Position numbers and translations under genes: made by a program
In this document: piece by piece, positions 18,045-26,129 of the stretch
Layout of the letters: every line of letters begins with the position of its first letter
How positions within the stretch are numbered: the first letter of the stretch is position 1
The notes under the pieces: model-generated
Told to the model about the DNA's origin: nothing
Seen by the model: only the letters and a program-made list of their open reading frames with translations
Databases searched by the model: none
Source: CAZUCE01 sp964619265
GTDB taxonomy: Bacteria; Planctomycetota; UBA1135; GCA-002686595
Length of the DNA stretch: 64,000 nucleotides
Assembly: GCA_964619265.1 (NCBI GenBank)
Contig: CAZUCE010000001.1
Location: 124,001-188,000, forward strand
Reading direction: 5' to 3'

Positions 18045-20246
18045 ATGCACCCCAGGGCCACCACAGCGCTCCTGCTCCTGCTGCTTGCCTCGACGGCTTG
18101 TGGCCGGGATGAGGTTCCCCACGGGGCAGCCGCTTCTCCCGACCGGGTGCCCCACACGGGCGGGCTTGCCGCGAAGGAGCTTGCTGCTCCCAGCTCGGTA
18201 TCCAACACAGAGCGGGCCAATTCGCCGGAAGCCGGCGAGGAGATGGACCCAGGTGCGCAGCGGGTTCATGGCCGGGTGATCGATGTTCGGACCGGCGAAG
18301 GCCTCGCGGATCAGGCGATCCGGCTGTACTTCAACCGGAATCAAACCCGTTGGAGCAGGTCGGATTCCTCCGGCGAATTTGGATTCGAGCTCGCTCCGGG
18401 CGAGCACGCCAACAGCCTGTGGATAAAGCCTCAAAAGGGCTGGCGATGGACAAGCGTAAGATCGGACACTCGCGCACGACTAGCTCCGGCCCAGCGCGAG
18501 GGAGCCGAGGCTTTTGTGTTCAACCTGGCCGAGAACCGAACAGGTTTCGTGAGTGGTGTAGCTGTCGACGCCGAAAGCGGCGAGCCGATCCCGGACCTTC
18601 GCTTCGAATTGAAACCTCCCAGGTCTTCGGGCGGACCTGAATCCATCCCAGTTCACACTAGCGCTAAGGGGCGGTTTGTTCTCGAGGATCCCGTCGCCGG
18701 GGGCCTGGTCTGGATCAGCTCGGCGGGAGGCGGATTGCACCCGAAGGAGTTTTCGCACGATCTTTTGAGCCAGCAGCCTGGAACCCAGGCGGATCTCTGG
18801 CGCGTGGAGTTTCATGGGGCCCCGACCTATCGCTTTACGACAAAGCCAGCCGTGGATCTCACGGGTTGGTCGTTCTTCGTCCTCCGCGCGGGAGAGGAAA
18901 AACCGCTCACAGAATCAGAGATCCAGGGTGGAAGTGAATCCTGGTGGTCCCGTCCTGCGCGCCCCCGCGTGAAGCTCGGTGAATCGCTCGCCCTGGCGAT
19001 CGGTTCGCCGGATGGCAAGAACTTTGGACGGATCTCCACAGCATGGACGGGATCCGAACCGGAAACTCCTCTCGTCTTTGAGCTGGAATCCACGGGAACC
19101 CTGGGAGTTGCCCTCGAATTCGAACGTCCGGTGTCCGGGGCACCCGCTTGGAATTGGCCGAGCCGGCAACGAATGGAGCTTGAGCCGCAACGTGTAGGGC
19201 TCGATCCGACGTTCGCGTGGCGGCTGAACTCGAAGCGTTATCTAAATCCGGGGGCCTACCTCGTCCGGGCCTGGTCGCGGGAGCACCAAATCCAAGAAGC
19301 TAGGGTGGAGATTGCTGCCGGCGAGCACAGGGAATTGCGGCTTGATCTAAGCCTCCTGTCGAAGGTCCGGACAGTCCACGGCAGCGTGGCCTGCGACAGC
19401 GGCTCAGCTCTTCCCGACTTCTTCTTGTACCTGAACGAGCCGGGGCATGCTTCTCGCGGGTGGACCGCGGGCTACATGGAGAATCCCGGCCGGCACGGAA
19501 CCGGAGCAGATTCGAATGTGCAAGTCTCGGAAGAGGATCCCTCAAAAGGCACGTTCCGAATCGAACGTGTTCCGTTGGGCACACTGGAGTTGACGTCCAT
19601 TCGGAGAATTTCGCTGCTGCATTCCGACCAACATCTACCCATTGAAGCGCAGTGGAACGAGCGTCCCGACGGAGATGTCGATCTCGAAGTCCGCCTCCTC
19701 AGCTCGTTCGAGTCTGGTCTTGGCTTCGAATTCGAATCCGGCGAAACCCCCCTCCCCCGGCGAATTACCGCAAAGCTGGCTACGCGCGAACCAGGTGGCG
19801 CTATCAAGATCGTCGGGGACATAACGGAAGGCGTGTTTGCCTCCGGCTCCCCGGACGACCGTTCGTTCGAATGGGCGCTTGCCAGGCCGGGAATGCGGAC
19901 CGTTTATGGGGATGCCAACGACTTCCACCACCGGGGCGGCGGGCGCTATCTAGCACGAGTCCGATTCCAGGCCGGCTGGGCGACGCGGGTCCTGGTTCAC
20001 GGACCCGGCGACGACCCCCTAGGGCAAGCCCAGGTGTTTTTGGATGGAGTCCCCTCCGGCACCACCGATTCGAATGGCCTGCTAGAGCTGGCAGCCGAGG
20101 CTCCCCCAACCTCCTGGTCGGTGACTTACGCGGATTGGTTGCCTAAAAGCGGACAGTTCCCGGCGATCCCTGGAGCGCTTGGCAGAGAGAACGTTGGCTG
20201 GCAGCTCATCGAAATGCGGGCGCCTGACAAACCGGTACAAAAGTAG
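18045..20246 (+). CDS. Exported protein with carboxypeptidase-regulatory-like repeats, probable lipoprotein
   Basis: This 733-residue protein has an N-terminal hydrophobic stretch ending LLLASTACG. Cys19 is a plausible but imperfect lipobox cysteine. The body holds several carboxypeptidase-regulatory-like (CarboxypepD_reg) beta-sandwiches: VHGRVIDVRTGEGLADQ at about 74-120, VSGVAVDAESGEPIPDL at about 165-215, VHGSVACDSGSALPDF near 450, and a final HGPGDDPLGQAQVFLDG unit. Such domains have no catalytic role and act as structural or carbohydrate/protein-binding modules. The ATG at 18045 is the first Met just before the hydrophobic segment. The gene is divergent from ispH. The role is unknown. 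Confidence 0.75.
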   Translation: MHPRATTALLLLLLASTACGRDEVPHGAAASPDRVPHTGGLAAKELAAPSSVSNTERANSPEAGEEMDPGAQRVHGRVIDVRTGEGLADQAIRLYFNRNQTRWSRSDSSGEFGFELAPGEHANSLWIKPQKGWRWTSVRSDTRARLAPAQREGAEAFVFNLAENRTGFVSGVAVDAESGEPIPDLRFELKPPRSSGGPESIPVHTSAKGRFVLEDPVAGGLVWISSAGGGLHPKEFSHDLLSQQPGTQADLWRVEFHGAPTYRFTTKPAVDLTGWSFFVLRAGEEKPLTESEIQGGSESWWSRPARPRVKLGESLALAIGSPDGKNFGRISTAWTGSEPETPLVFELESTGTLGVALEFERPVSGAPAWNWPSRQRMELEPQRVGLDPTFAWRLNSKRYLNPGAYLVRAWSREHQIQEARVEIAAGEHRELRLDLSLLSKVRTVHGSVACDSGSALPDFFLYLNEPGHASRGWTAGYMENPGRHGTGADSNVQVSEEDPSKGTFRIERVPLGTLELTSIRRISLLHSDQHLPIEAQWNERPDGDVDLEVRLLSSFESGLGFEFESGETPLPRRITAKLATREPGGAIKIVGDITEGVFASGSPDDRSFEWALARPGMRTVYGDANDFHHRGGGRYLARVRFQAGWATRVLVHGPGDDPLGQAQVFLDGVPSGTTDSNGLLELAAEAPPTSWSVTYADWLPKSGQFPAIPGALGRENVGWQLIEMRAPDKPVQK

Positions 20247-20551
20247 CCCGTCGCTACACACTTTGTGGTTTCTGAACAACAAGCGAAGCCTGCGATGTGG
20301 CGAGCAACCCGGTGCTTCCTCATGCGTACCGAGGGCGAGAGCTGGAGAATCGGAGAGGCTGGCCTAGAACGTGGCGGCGCGTCGCCCGTGTCGCCGAACC
20401 TGGCGCCAAGTCCGGCTCCAAGCGCAGCGCCGGAGTCCGCCGAGCCGCCCTGTCGATGGGCTCTTGGCGGAACGTGGCAACTGCGAAGCTTCTTGGTGCT
20501 TGATGGTTGATGGGCAAAAACTAGGTGTGCAACTCCGACGGTTGGTCGGAT
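20247..20551. other. Intergenic stretch, no gene seen
   Basis: About 300 bases between the repeat protein and the duplicated fragment contain only short frames of biased composition. No terminator with a U-tract, RNA gene or regulatory motif was recognised. Confidence 0.4.
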
Positions 20552-20923
20552 TCAATTTGCCTTGGGGAGAGTCTCAATGAACGGGACCAAATTGCCGAGT
20601 TCGTGACGTCCTGCGCCCAAGCCACCGCCGGTTGCGGCGCGGTAGGTGAATCGAACGGTGTCTTCTCCCTTGTCAATCGAGAAGGCGAAGCTCAAGTCTT
20701 GTACTTGGCCCGCTTTTACGAAGAACGAGACATCGAATTCGCCGTCGCAGAAGACTCCATACTTGCCGATCGCGGCACCCTTGCCGGTGGCTAGGGTCAC
20801 TTCGACCTGGAGCTGCACGAACTTGGGCTTGGGTGGGGCTGTTCTCCGCGTAAAGGGCCCGTGCCCGTCGATCCCGTTCAGAAGTCGTCCGGTGAAGGAG
20901 AAGTGTCGAATACCAATGGAAGG
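20552..20923 (-). pseudogene. Truncated copy of the C-terminal part of the gene at 30454-31674
   Basis: The minus strand encodes about 120 residues almost identical to the C-terminal region of the 406-residue protein at 30454-31674: RHFSFTGRLLNGIDG, then VQLQVEVTLATGKGA, then CDGEFDVSFFVKAGQVQD. The match covers 333 bp with five mismatches and then stops abruptly on both sides. The C-terminal tail differs (FIETLPKAN here), and no matching N-terminus, membrane helix or convincing start codon lies upstream. Upstream sequence in other frames holds a signal-peptide-like 41-residue ORF (21013-21138) and a coding-like stretch encoded near 20930-21010, so this is probably a decayed mosaic gene. Confidence 0.7.
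20583..20915. repeat. 333-bp near-identical direct repeat, copy 1
   Basis: This copy matches 30503-30835 at an exact offset of 9920 bases without gaps. I count five mismatches (at 20592, 20772, 20820, 20871 and 20873), about 98.5 % identity, in the same orientation. Outside these borders the sequences are unrelated. No terminal inverted repeat or transposase is associated. Confidence 0.9.
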
Positions 20924-21370
20924 AGCTCGAACCGTCCCTCGCGACGAAGAACAGGCGGCGGCTGCCGGACGAGTCGAAGTCGGCGTTCTCGACAGGGCCG
21001 AGGGCTCGTTGCCTACTCGGGCTGGTCAGCGACTTCGTTCAGGTCCCACGGGCGGGGGTCCTGAGCACCTGGGAGCTGGGTGACGGCTGCGGACGGTTGG
21101 ACGAAGCCGAGCGCAAATAGCGGGGAGGCGGTTGCCATCCTGAACGTGGAACCGGCGAGCTAGGGAAGCAGTCCCTTTGGACTGCATCAGTGCTTTTTTT
21201 CCCCATACCGGCCGGCCGCTCTCAGGCAGAGCTCCGGGGAGGCCGGCCAGCCTCTAAGACAGAGTGCTTTCAGCGGCAAGAACCGCTGAAATTGCCTGAA
21301 GCCCCGCCGAGAGAAAAGGCGGAGCGCCCAGCCCGAAGAGGGTGCGACGCTCTGCCGGCTACTTTACCTA
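20924..21370. other. Remnant-bearing intergenic stretch
   Basis: This region lies between the duplicated fragment and the Asp-box gene. It contains a minus-strand ATG ORF of 41 codons at 21013-21138 that begins like a signal peptide but ends after a Pro/Asp-rich tail. A coding-like stretch in another frame comes directly after it. Both may be remnants of the gene into which the repeat was copied. A hairpin lies at 21268-21291. Nothing else was recognised. Confidence 0.4.
21268..21291 (-). terminator. Hairpin downstream of the Asp-box gene
   Basis: A perfect 9-bp inverted repeat TTTCAGCGG / CCGCTGAAA with a 6-nt loop lies about 80 bp after the stop codon at 21371. There is no U-tract on the minus strand, so intrinsic termination is uncertain. 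Confidence 0.4.
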
Positions 21371-23848
21371 CTAGGGCTTTTCTTGGTAGCGCAGGATGAG
21401 GTAGTCGCCCACCGCGCCAAGCTCGGAGTTTGGCTTGCCGTTGTTGTTGCCGAGCAAGTATCCGGTGTCACTGTCCACGAGTTGAACCGCAACGTGGTCC
21501 TTGTCGGTTCCACAGCGCTCGGTGCTCCAGCTGAGTCCGTCGTAGCGTAGGACTGCTCCCGTCTGAGGAGCCTGCCTTTTCCACAGGTTCGCCGTATGTT
21601 CGAAGACGACCGACTCAGCGCCGATCAAGATCGATGAGTTCTGCAAAGGAGCCATCGAGACCGACAGCAGGCTCTGGTCGATCAGGCTCTGGATCACTGC
21701 GCCCGAACTGTCCAGATCGTACACGCCGGGGACTGCGACGAACTTGTTCATGGCATGCTCGTATTGGAACACGCATCCGTTTTGTCCAACAGCCAAGGCC
21801 TCACAGGTTGCGTAATCGCTTCCACGAGCATCGATCGCGTTCAGACGTCGCGCCGGCTGATTGACGAGTGGCTGGTCCGGGGAAACATCCACCCACTGGT
21901 AGCTTCCTCCTCCACCCGTAGCTGTTACGAAGTCCAATCGGTACACCCGTGCGTGCTTGCCCTGGTTCCCCGCTGCAAAGCCCTGATCAAATCCCAGGAA
22001 AGCCATGGATTCGAGCCTCACGGAGCCGATCGGATCGGCAACGTAGAACCAGTTCATCCCGCCGTCGCTGGTATAGAGACTCACGCCCGAGCCATCACTA
22101 CGATTTCCCGAAGCCCAGTACACATCGAACTGTCCGGAGTATTCGACATCCGTTAAGGACACCAGGGACGGGCCGGAAGGACCAGCGTTTGGATCGGGAT
22201 GAACGACCCCCGCAGTCCAGTTGCTTCCACCGTCAATCGTGTACAAGGACCACGGCACGGTACCCGAGGAATTGGTCGGGTTGCGGGTGATTGTCACTCC
22301 GCGATCCGTGTCGCGGAAGGCGACTCCCGTGATGCCTTGCGCAGGAGCCGAAGTATTGCCTGGCGCGCCATTTTGGACGTTGTAGCTAATTCCCCCGTCC
22401 GTAGTCTTGGCGATGAGCTGAAATTGCCCAACGGCGTAACCTGTAAGTTCATCGACAAAGTGGATATCAGAAATCCGCCAGTTGTCTTCTTTGTTGCAGA
22501 TTAAGTAGGCCGGGTTCAGGAACAGGGGCCACGTGTTTCCGCCGTTGACGGTCCCACGCAACACACCGAAGCTCCCTCCGATGAAGTTCCTCAAGCCGGA
22601 ACTCGCTTCCGAGCAGGCTAGCGGGGACGTGATTCCCGGAATCGGCGAGTAGTCCCAAAGACCAGTCGCCGTGTTCCGCTTCCAAATGGAGCCGCCGTAT
22701 CCGCAAGCGATCGCCTTCCCGTTTCCGAGTGCGCTCACCCCATAGAGAGTCGGAGCCGGAGCTCCGTTGGTCGGAGGAGGTGTGGGGCTGAAGTCGAAGG
22801 ATTCGAGATCCCAGTTCAGGCCCCCATTGTCGGTGCGATAGACAAATCCGTGGTTGTTGCCAGTTCCGCCAACCATGAAGCCTTGAATCGGAACCGGTTG
22901 AGAATTGTCGGAGGGAAACAGCACCGCCTCGGCCTCAAATTCAGTTTCCCAGGCATCCACCATCCTCACCGTAGCGCCAGTTGAGGTATCCGGTTGGAAC
23001 GGGGAGTTGAAGACGCGCCACCAGTTGCGTCCGCCCTCTGATTGCGCAAGGCGGGTGTCTGTGTAAAACCCCATCGCGTGGTTTTGGTGAGTCTGGGGGG
23101 AGGGCCAAAAGTCCCCAGCGACAAACCCGATCCAATCTTCGGAGTCCCCGGAGTCACGCACGATAGCTAGTGAGTAGAACTCGAAATGTTGCGGCTCAAG
23201 ATCGCCCACCATTGCATTGGTATCGACCGCGGACAGATCCGTCCACAACTTGACGTTTTTGAAGTCGCTAGCGTTGTGGGCGGACCCCACGTCGTTGCGT
23301 TTGAACGTGTACATGCCGGCGATGAAGCCGAGGTCCGGGTCTCCCTCGCCGTCGGTGTCGACCCAGCGGGTCTTCCAGATCGTCGAGATGTTCGCGGGAA
23401 TCCCGGTCGAGTCCGGAATCTCGGGCTGGTTCGCATCAAAGTGCTCCCAGGTGTTGCCGCCATCAACGGTACGCAGCAAGTGACCTGCTCGCCCGGCAGC
23501 CCAACCGCGGGTTGAGGAACCGGGCTCAAACCAGATATCGAGCAGAGTTTGCTGGACGTCTTCGGGAGTTTCTTGGAACACCCAGTTCTGATTATTCCCG
23601 GGCGAGGTTCGAATGCGACCGCCACCTTCGGCGGTCCAGATCTGGGTGCCGGAAGCAGTTACGCGCGACTCGATTTGTCGCGTTTCGCCTCCATGCCTCA
23701 ATTCGAATAGAGACGTTCCAGGATCAACGGCACCGGGTGTGCAGAGTTGGGGGGGGATGCTCTGGGTCTGCGTTGCCGCTAGCGGCGTGATCGCTAGGGA
23801 CATCGCAACGGCCGTAGCCGGAGCGAAGGGGAATGCGATTTGTCTCAT
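21371..23848 (-). CDS. Secreted Asp-box / YCF48-like beta-propeller protein
   Basis: This exported protein of about 825 residues has a signal peptide near residues 8-26. It contains many Asp-box turns, the S/T-x-D-x-G-x-x-W pattern of BNR/sialidase-type propellers: TVDGGNTWEHF, TDNGGLNWDL, TTDGGISYN, TIDGGSNWTAG and TSDGGMNWFYV. These alternate with GYAVGQ, GWAAGR and GFIAGM strands as in YCF48/Hcf136-like propellers. Asp-boxes are structural and do not imply sialidase activity, and no Arg triad was identified. The ATG at 23848 is preferred over GTG 23872 because it starts directly before the signal peptide. It is divergent from the gene at 24210. Function unknown, probably extracellular binding. 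Confidence 0.8.
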   Translation of the reverse strand: MRQIAFPFAPATAVAMSLAITPLAATQTQSIPPQLCTPGAVDPGTSLFELRHGGETRQIESRVTASGTQIWTAEGGGRIRTSPGNNQNWVFQETPEDVQQTLLDIWFEPGSSTRGWAAGRAGHLLRTVDGGNTWEHFDANQPEIPDSTGIPANISTIWKTRWVDTDGEGDPDLGFIAGMYTFKRNDVGSAHNASDFKNVKLWTDLSAVDTNAMVGDLEPQHFEFYSLAIVRDSGDSEDWIGFVAGDFWPSPQTHQNHAMGFYTDTRLAQSEGGRNWWRVFNSPFQPDTSTGATVRMVDAWETEFEAEAVLFPSDNSQPVPIQGFMVGGTGNNHGFVYRTDNGGLNWDLESFDFSPTPPPTNGAPAPTLYGVSALGNGKAIACGYGGSIWKRNTATGLWDYSPIPGITSPLACSEASSGLRNFIGGSFGVLRGTVNGGNTWPLFLNPAYLICNKEDNWRISDIHFVDELTGYAVGQFQLIAKTTDGGISYNVQNGAPGNTSAPAQGITGVAFRDTDRGVTITRNPTNSSGTVPWSLYTIDGGSNWTAGVVHPDPNAGPSGPSLVSLTDVEYSGQFDVYWASGNRSDGSGVSLYTSDGGMNWFYVADPIGSVRLESMAFLGFDQGFAAGNQGKHARVYRLDFVTATGGGGSYQWVDVSPDQPLVNQPARRLNAIDARGSDYATCEALAVGQNGCVFQYEHAMNKFVAVPGVYDLDSSGAVIQSLIDQSLLSVSMAPLQNSSILIGAESVVFEHTANLWKRQAPQTGAVLRYDGLSWSTERCGTDKDHVAVQLVDSDTGYLLGNNNGKPNSELGAVGDYLILRYQEKP

Positions 23849-24209
23849 GGAAAACACATTGGCTGAGAGCACGCGCCGATAGCGCGCCGCTCATCGGATC
23901 GAGGCGCCGCGCCACAGAGCAACGGCGATCGCTCGAAAACGTCGTCCTGATATTCTTTGGCCGGCGGTGTTTCAGGAAAATTCGTCAGAGCCGTTCTTTG
24001 ACGCCATGGTCGCCGTCTGTAGGCGTTCGCGTGGCGCGTCCCAGGGATGCCAGCGCAGCCGGAAAAAAAGTAGAAGAAAATCCCGACCGAACCGCCCGGG
24101 GTCGACGCGTACTCCCTGTCAAGACACTGGTTCTCCTAACCCGAACCTCCACACTGAATCCCTAGCGCCCGGGCCCCTCCCATGTCCCGAGCAGATTTTC
24201 AAAGCACCC
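23849..24209. other. Divergent intergenic region
   Basis: About 360 bases separate two divergently transcribed exported-protein genes, so both promoters should be here. An in-frame extension of the right-hand gene back to 23967 is Arg/Ser/Pro-rich and looks non-coding. No defined operator, repeat or RNA was seen. Confidence 0.4.
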
Positions 24210-26051
24210 ATGTTCCGACCGATCTTCTTCGATCTTCTCTTCGCAAGCACTTGCGCTACTTTGGGAGCCGCTGCGCTCGATCTAGGCGATGCTACTCCGA
24301 CTTTGAAAGAGGTTTATCTCACAGGTTATCCACCCCAGATCCTCTACGGTACTGGTGAGTTCACCAGCGGCACCACGGCTGTTACCTCTAGCGACTCGCT
24401 TCCCGACTACTTCAGCCTACGCGGCGGTCAGCTAGTCCGCATGTCGGAGGCAGGTGTCTTTGACAGCTACGAGATCATTGACGGCGGGGTCGACACCGCC
24501 GATGTCACCGCATTGCGTCTCGGCGGTATCGATCCCGGCACCGATGGGGTTGTTCATGTGGGCTCCGCAGGCCTGCGTTGGACCCAAGTCAATAGCTCGA
24601 CGAACACCGCGGAGACCACGACGATTGCCGCCGCCGATACAACCGGTATCCAAGTTCGCGTCGGGAATGTCGTCGGAGACGTGAATCTAGACCTCGTTGT
24701 GCTCGACGCGGATCGGACGACTTTTCGGGTCTACGAGGGGAACGCCTTCGGGTTCTCCGGCACGCCGGACAGCTTCACCGTTGCGGGGCAAACCGTCGCG
24801 GATTTCGACCTGGGACGGATCTATGCCTCGAGCCCACTGAGTGCCCTGCTCGTTGCGGTCCAAAACGGCTTCCAGGCCTATCGGGTGACCACCGGTTTTC
24901 CGCCGACCTTGCTCATGAATCGCATCAACGCCGCTTACACACAAAACCAAGTGGAGCGCCTGCGTGATCATGGTGGGCTCGGCCTCGATGGCTTCGCGTT
25001 TTTAACGCGACTTTCCACGATAGACCAGTGGGTCCTTATCGCCGGAGTGGGCAGTGGTTTTCAATCCCCCACACACCTTCCGGACGGACTTGAAGTGGTC
25101 GGGATGTCTGCTGGACGCATCGACGACAACAACCTTGAGATCCCCGGCACAGTTGCCGACCCTGACGATCTCGTGCTCAGCTTTGAGGACGCCGGGAGGA
25201 TTCGCTCCTATTTAAACCTCGGCTATGACCCTCAAGCTCCTGCCTTTGAAACGGGGACTAGCAATGAAGTGCTCATCGAGACCGGCTGGTCGGGAGTGAA
25301 CCAGGCTAGCTTCCCGACTGTCCGCGACTTGGACGGCAATCGCCGCGGCGATGTGATGATCGGTTTCAGTGAAGGCAATGAGCAAGATCTGTTGATTGCT
25401 TACGACGTGGATGAGCTAGAATTTGACGCAATATCCGGCGGTACGGGAAGTGCCTTTGACTGGGTGGAAGACAACCAGGATCATCCTTGGAAATTCGACG
25501 TCAACGTCACGTCCATTCCGGCCGAGACCGTTCTCACAGGCGTGGTGCAGGCCCCGTTCTTCCCGATGAGTGGTGAAGTCGTCACTTTTCTTTATAGGCA
25601 GGAAAGCGCGAACGAGGACTTCGTAGCTCAGCCTGTTGCGGCCTGCGGAGGTTCCGACCCCCAGTCCATTCAATTGCCTTCCTCGTCAGATCCAAATCAA
25701 TGGGAGATTGGAATGACATATTCTGACACCGTGTGGGGCCAAGCCGGCAGGTTCTTTGCCTTGCGCCTCCGGCCCAAGGATGCCTACAACGATGGCCGTC
25801 AACCGACGATCATGATGGGCTTCGAAACCCACTCAGAATTTGAGAGTCCACTGTTCGACCAATTGGCTGCCTACCCGGGCCTGAATGCCGGAATCCAAGT
25901 GCGCCAGGGCGCTGCCTCGTCTTTTGTGAACTTTGTGTCAGGGGGGACACTGGGAACGGGCATCGTCGTTGCCAAGATTCCGGTCCGGCGCATCAAGCCA
26001 CCGACTCCCCCGGTCGAGCCCATGGGCGGAACCGACTGCCCGGTGAACTAG
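24210..26051 (+). CDS. Secreted FG-GAP/VCBS-like repeat protein
   Basis: This 613-residue protein begins MFRPIFFDLLFAS, a signal peptide with cleavage near GAAALD. The mature part has repeats of the FG-GAP/VCBS kind, with Asp-rich turns followed by hydrophobic strands: VGNVVGDVNLDLVVLDADR, VRDLDGNRRGDVMIGFSEG and GRIDDNNLEIPG. These repeats build calcium-binding beta-propellers in surface and matrix proteins. The C-terminus ends in a Pro-rich tail. The ATG at 24210 is chosen by the signal peptide. It is divergent from the Asp-box gene, and the two may form a pair of surface propeller proteins. Function unknown. Confidence 0.75.
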   Translation: MFRPIFFDLLFASTCATLGAAALDLGDATPTLKEVYLTGYPPQILYGTGEFTSGTTAVTSSDSLPDYFSLRGGQLVRMSEAGVFDSYEIIDGGVDTADVTALRLGGIDPGTDGVVHVGSAGLRWTQVNSSTNTAETTTIAAADTTGIQVRVGNVVGDVNLDLVVLDADRTTFRVYEGNAFGFSGTPDSFTVAGQTVADFDLGRIYASSPLSALLVAVQNGFQAYRVTTGFPPTLLMNRINAAYTQNQVERLRDHGGLGLDGFAFLTRLSTIDQWVLIAGVGSGFQSPTHLPDGLEVVGMSAGRIDDNNLEIPGTVADPDDLVLSFEDAGRIRSYLNLGYDPQAPAFETGTSNEVLIETGWSGVNQASFPTVRDLDGNRRGDVMIGFSEGNEQDLLIAYDVDELEFDAISGGTGSAFDWVEDNQDHPWKFDVNVTSIPAETVLTGVVQAPFFPMSGEVVTFLYRQESANEDFVAQPVAACGGSDPQSIQLPSSSDPNQWEIGMTYSDTVWGQAGRFFALRLRPKDAYNDGRQPTIMMGFETHSEFESPLFDQLAAYPGLNAGIQVRQGAASSFVNFVSGGTLGTGIVVAKIPVRRIKPPTPPVEPMGGTDCPVN

Positions 26052-26060
26052 CCCGGGATG

Positions 26061-26084
26061 CGACATCTGTCGATGCCTTTTTTT
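26061..26084 (+). terminator. Possible rho-independent terminator of the gene ending at 26051
   Basis: A short inverted repeat CGACATCTGTCG (26061-26072) is followed, after five bases, by seven T residues (26078-26084), starting 10 bp after the stop codon. The stem is only 4-5 bp, so strength is doubtful. Confidence 0.4.
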
Positions 26085-26099
26085 CAAGAGGGCAGGCCT

Positions 26100-26118
26100 G
26101 TCCGGACTCAGTCCGGGC
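26100..26118. terminator. Hairpin between convergent genes
   Basis: GTCCGGAC and GTCCGGGC pair (8 bp, one G-U) around a 3-nt loop. The hairpin sits between the convergent genes ending at 26051 and 26130 and could serve either strand. Confidence 0.4.
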
Positions 26119-26129
26119 AAGCTGTTTGC

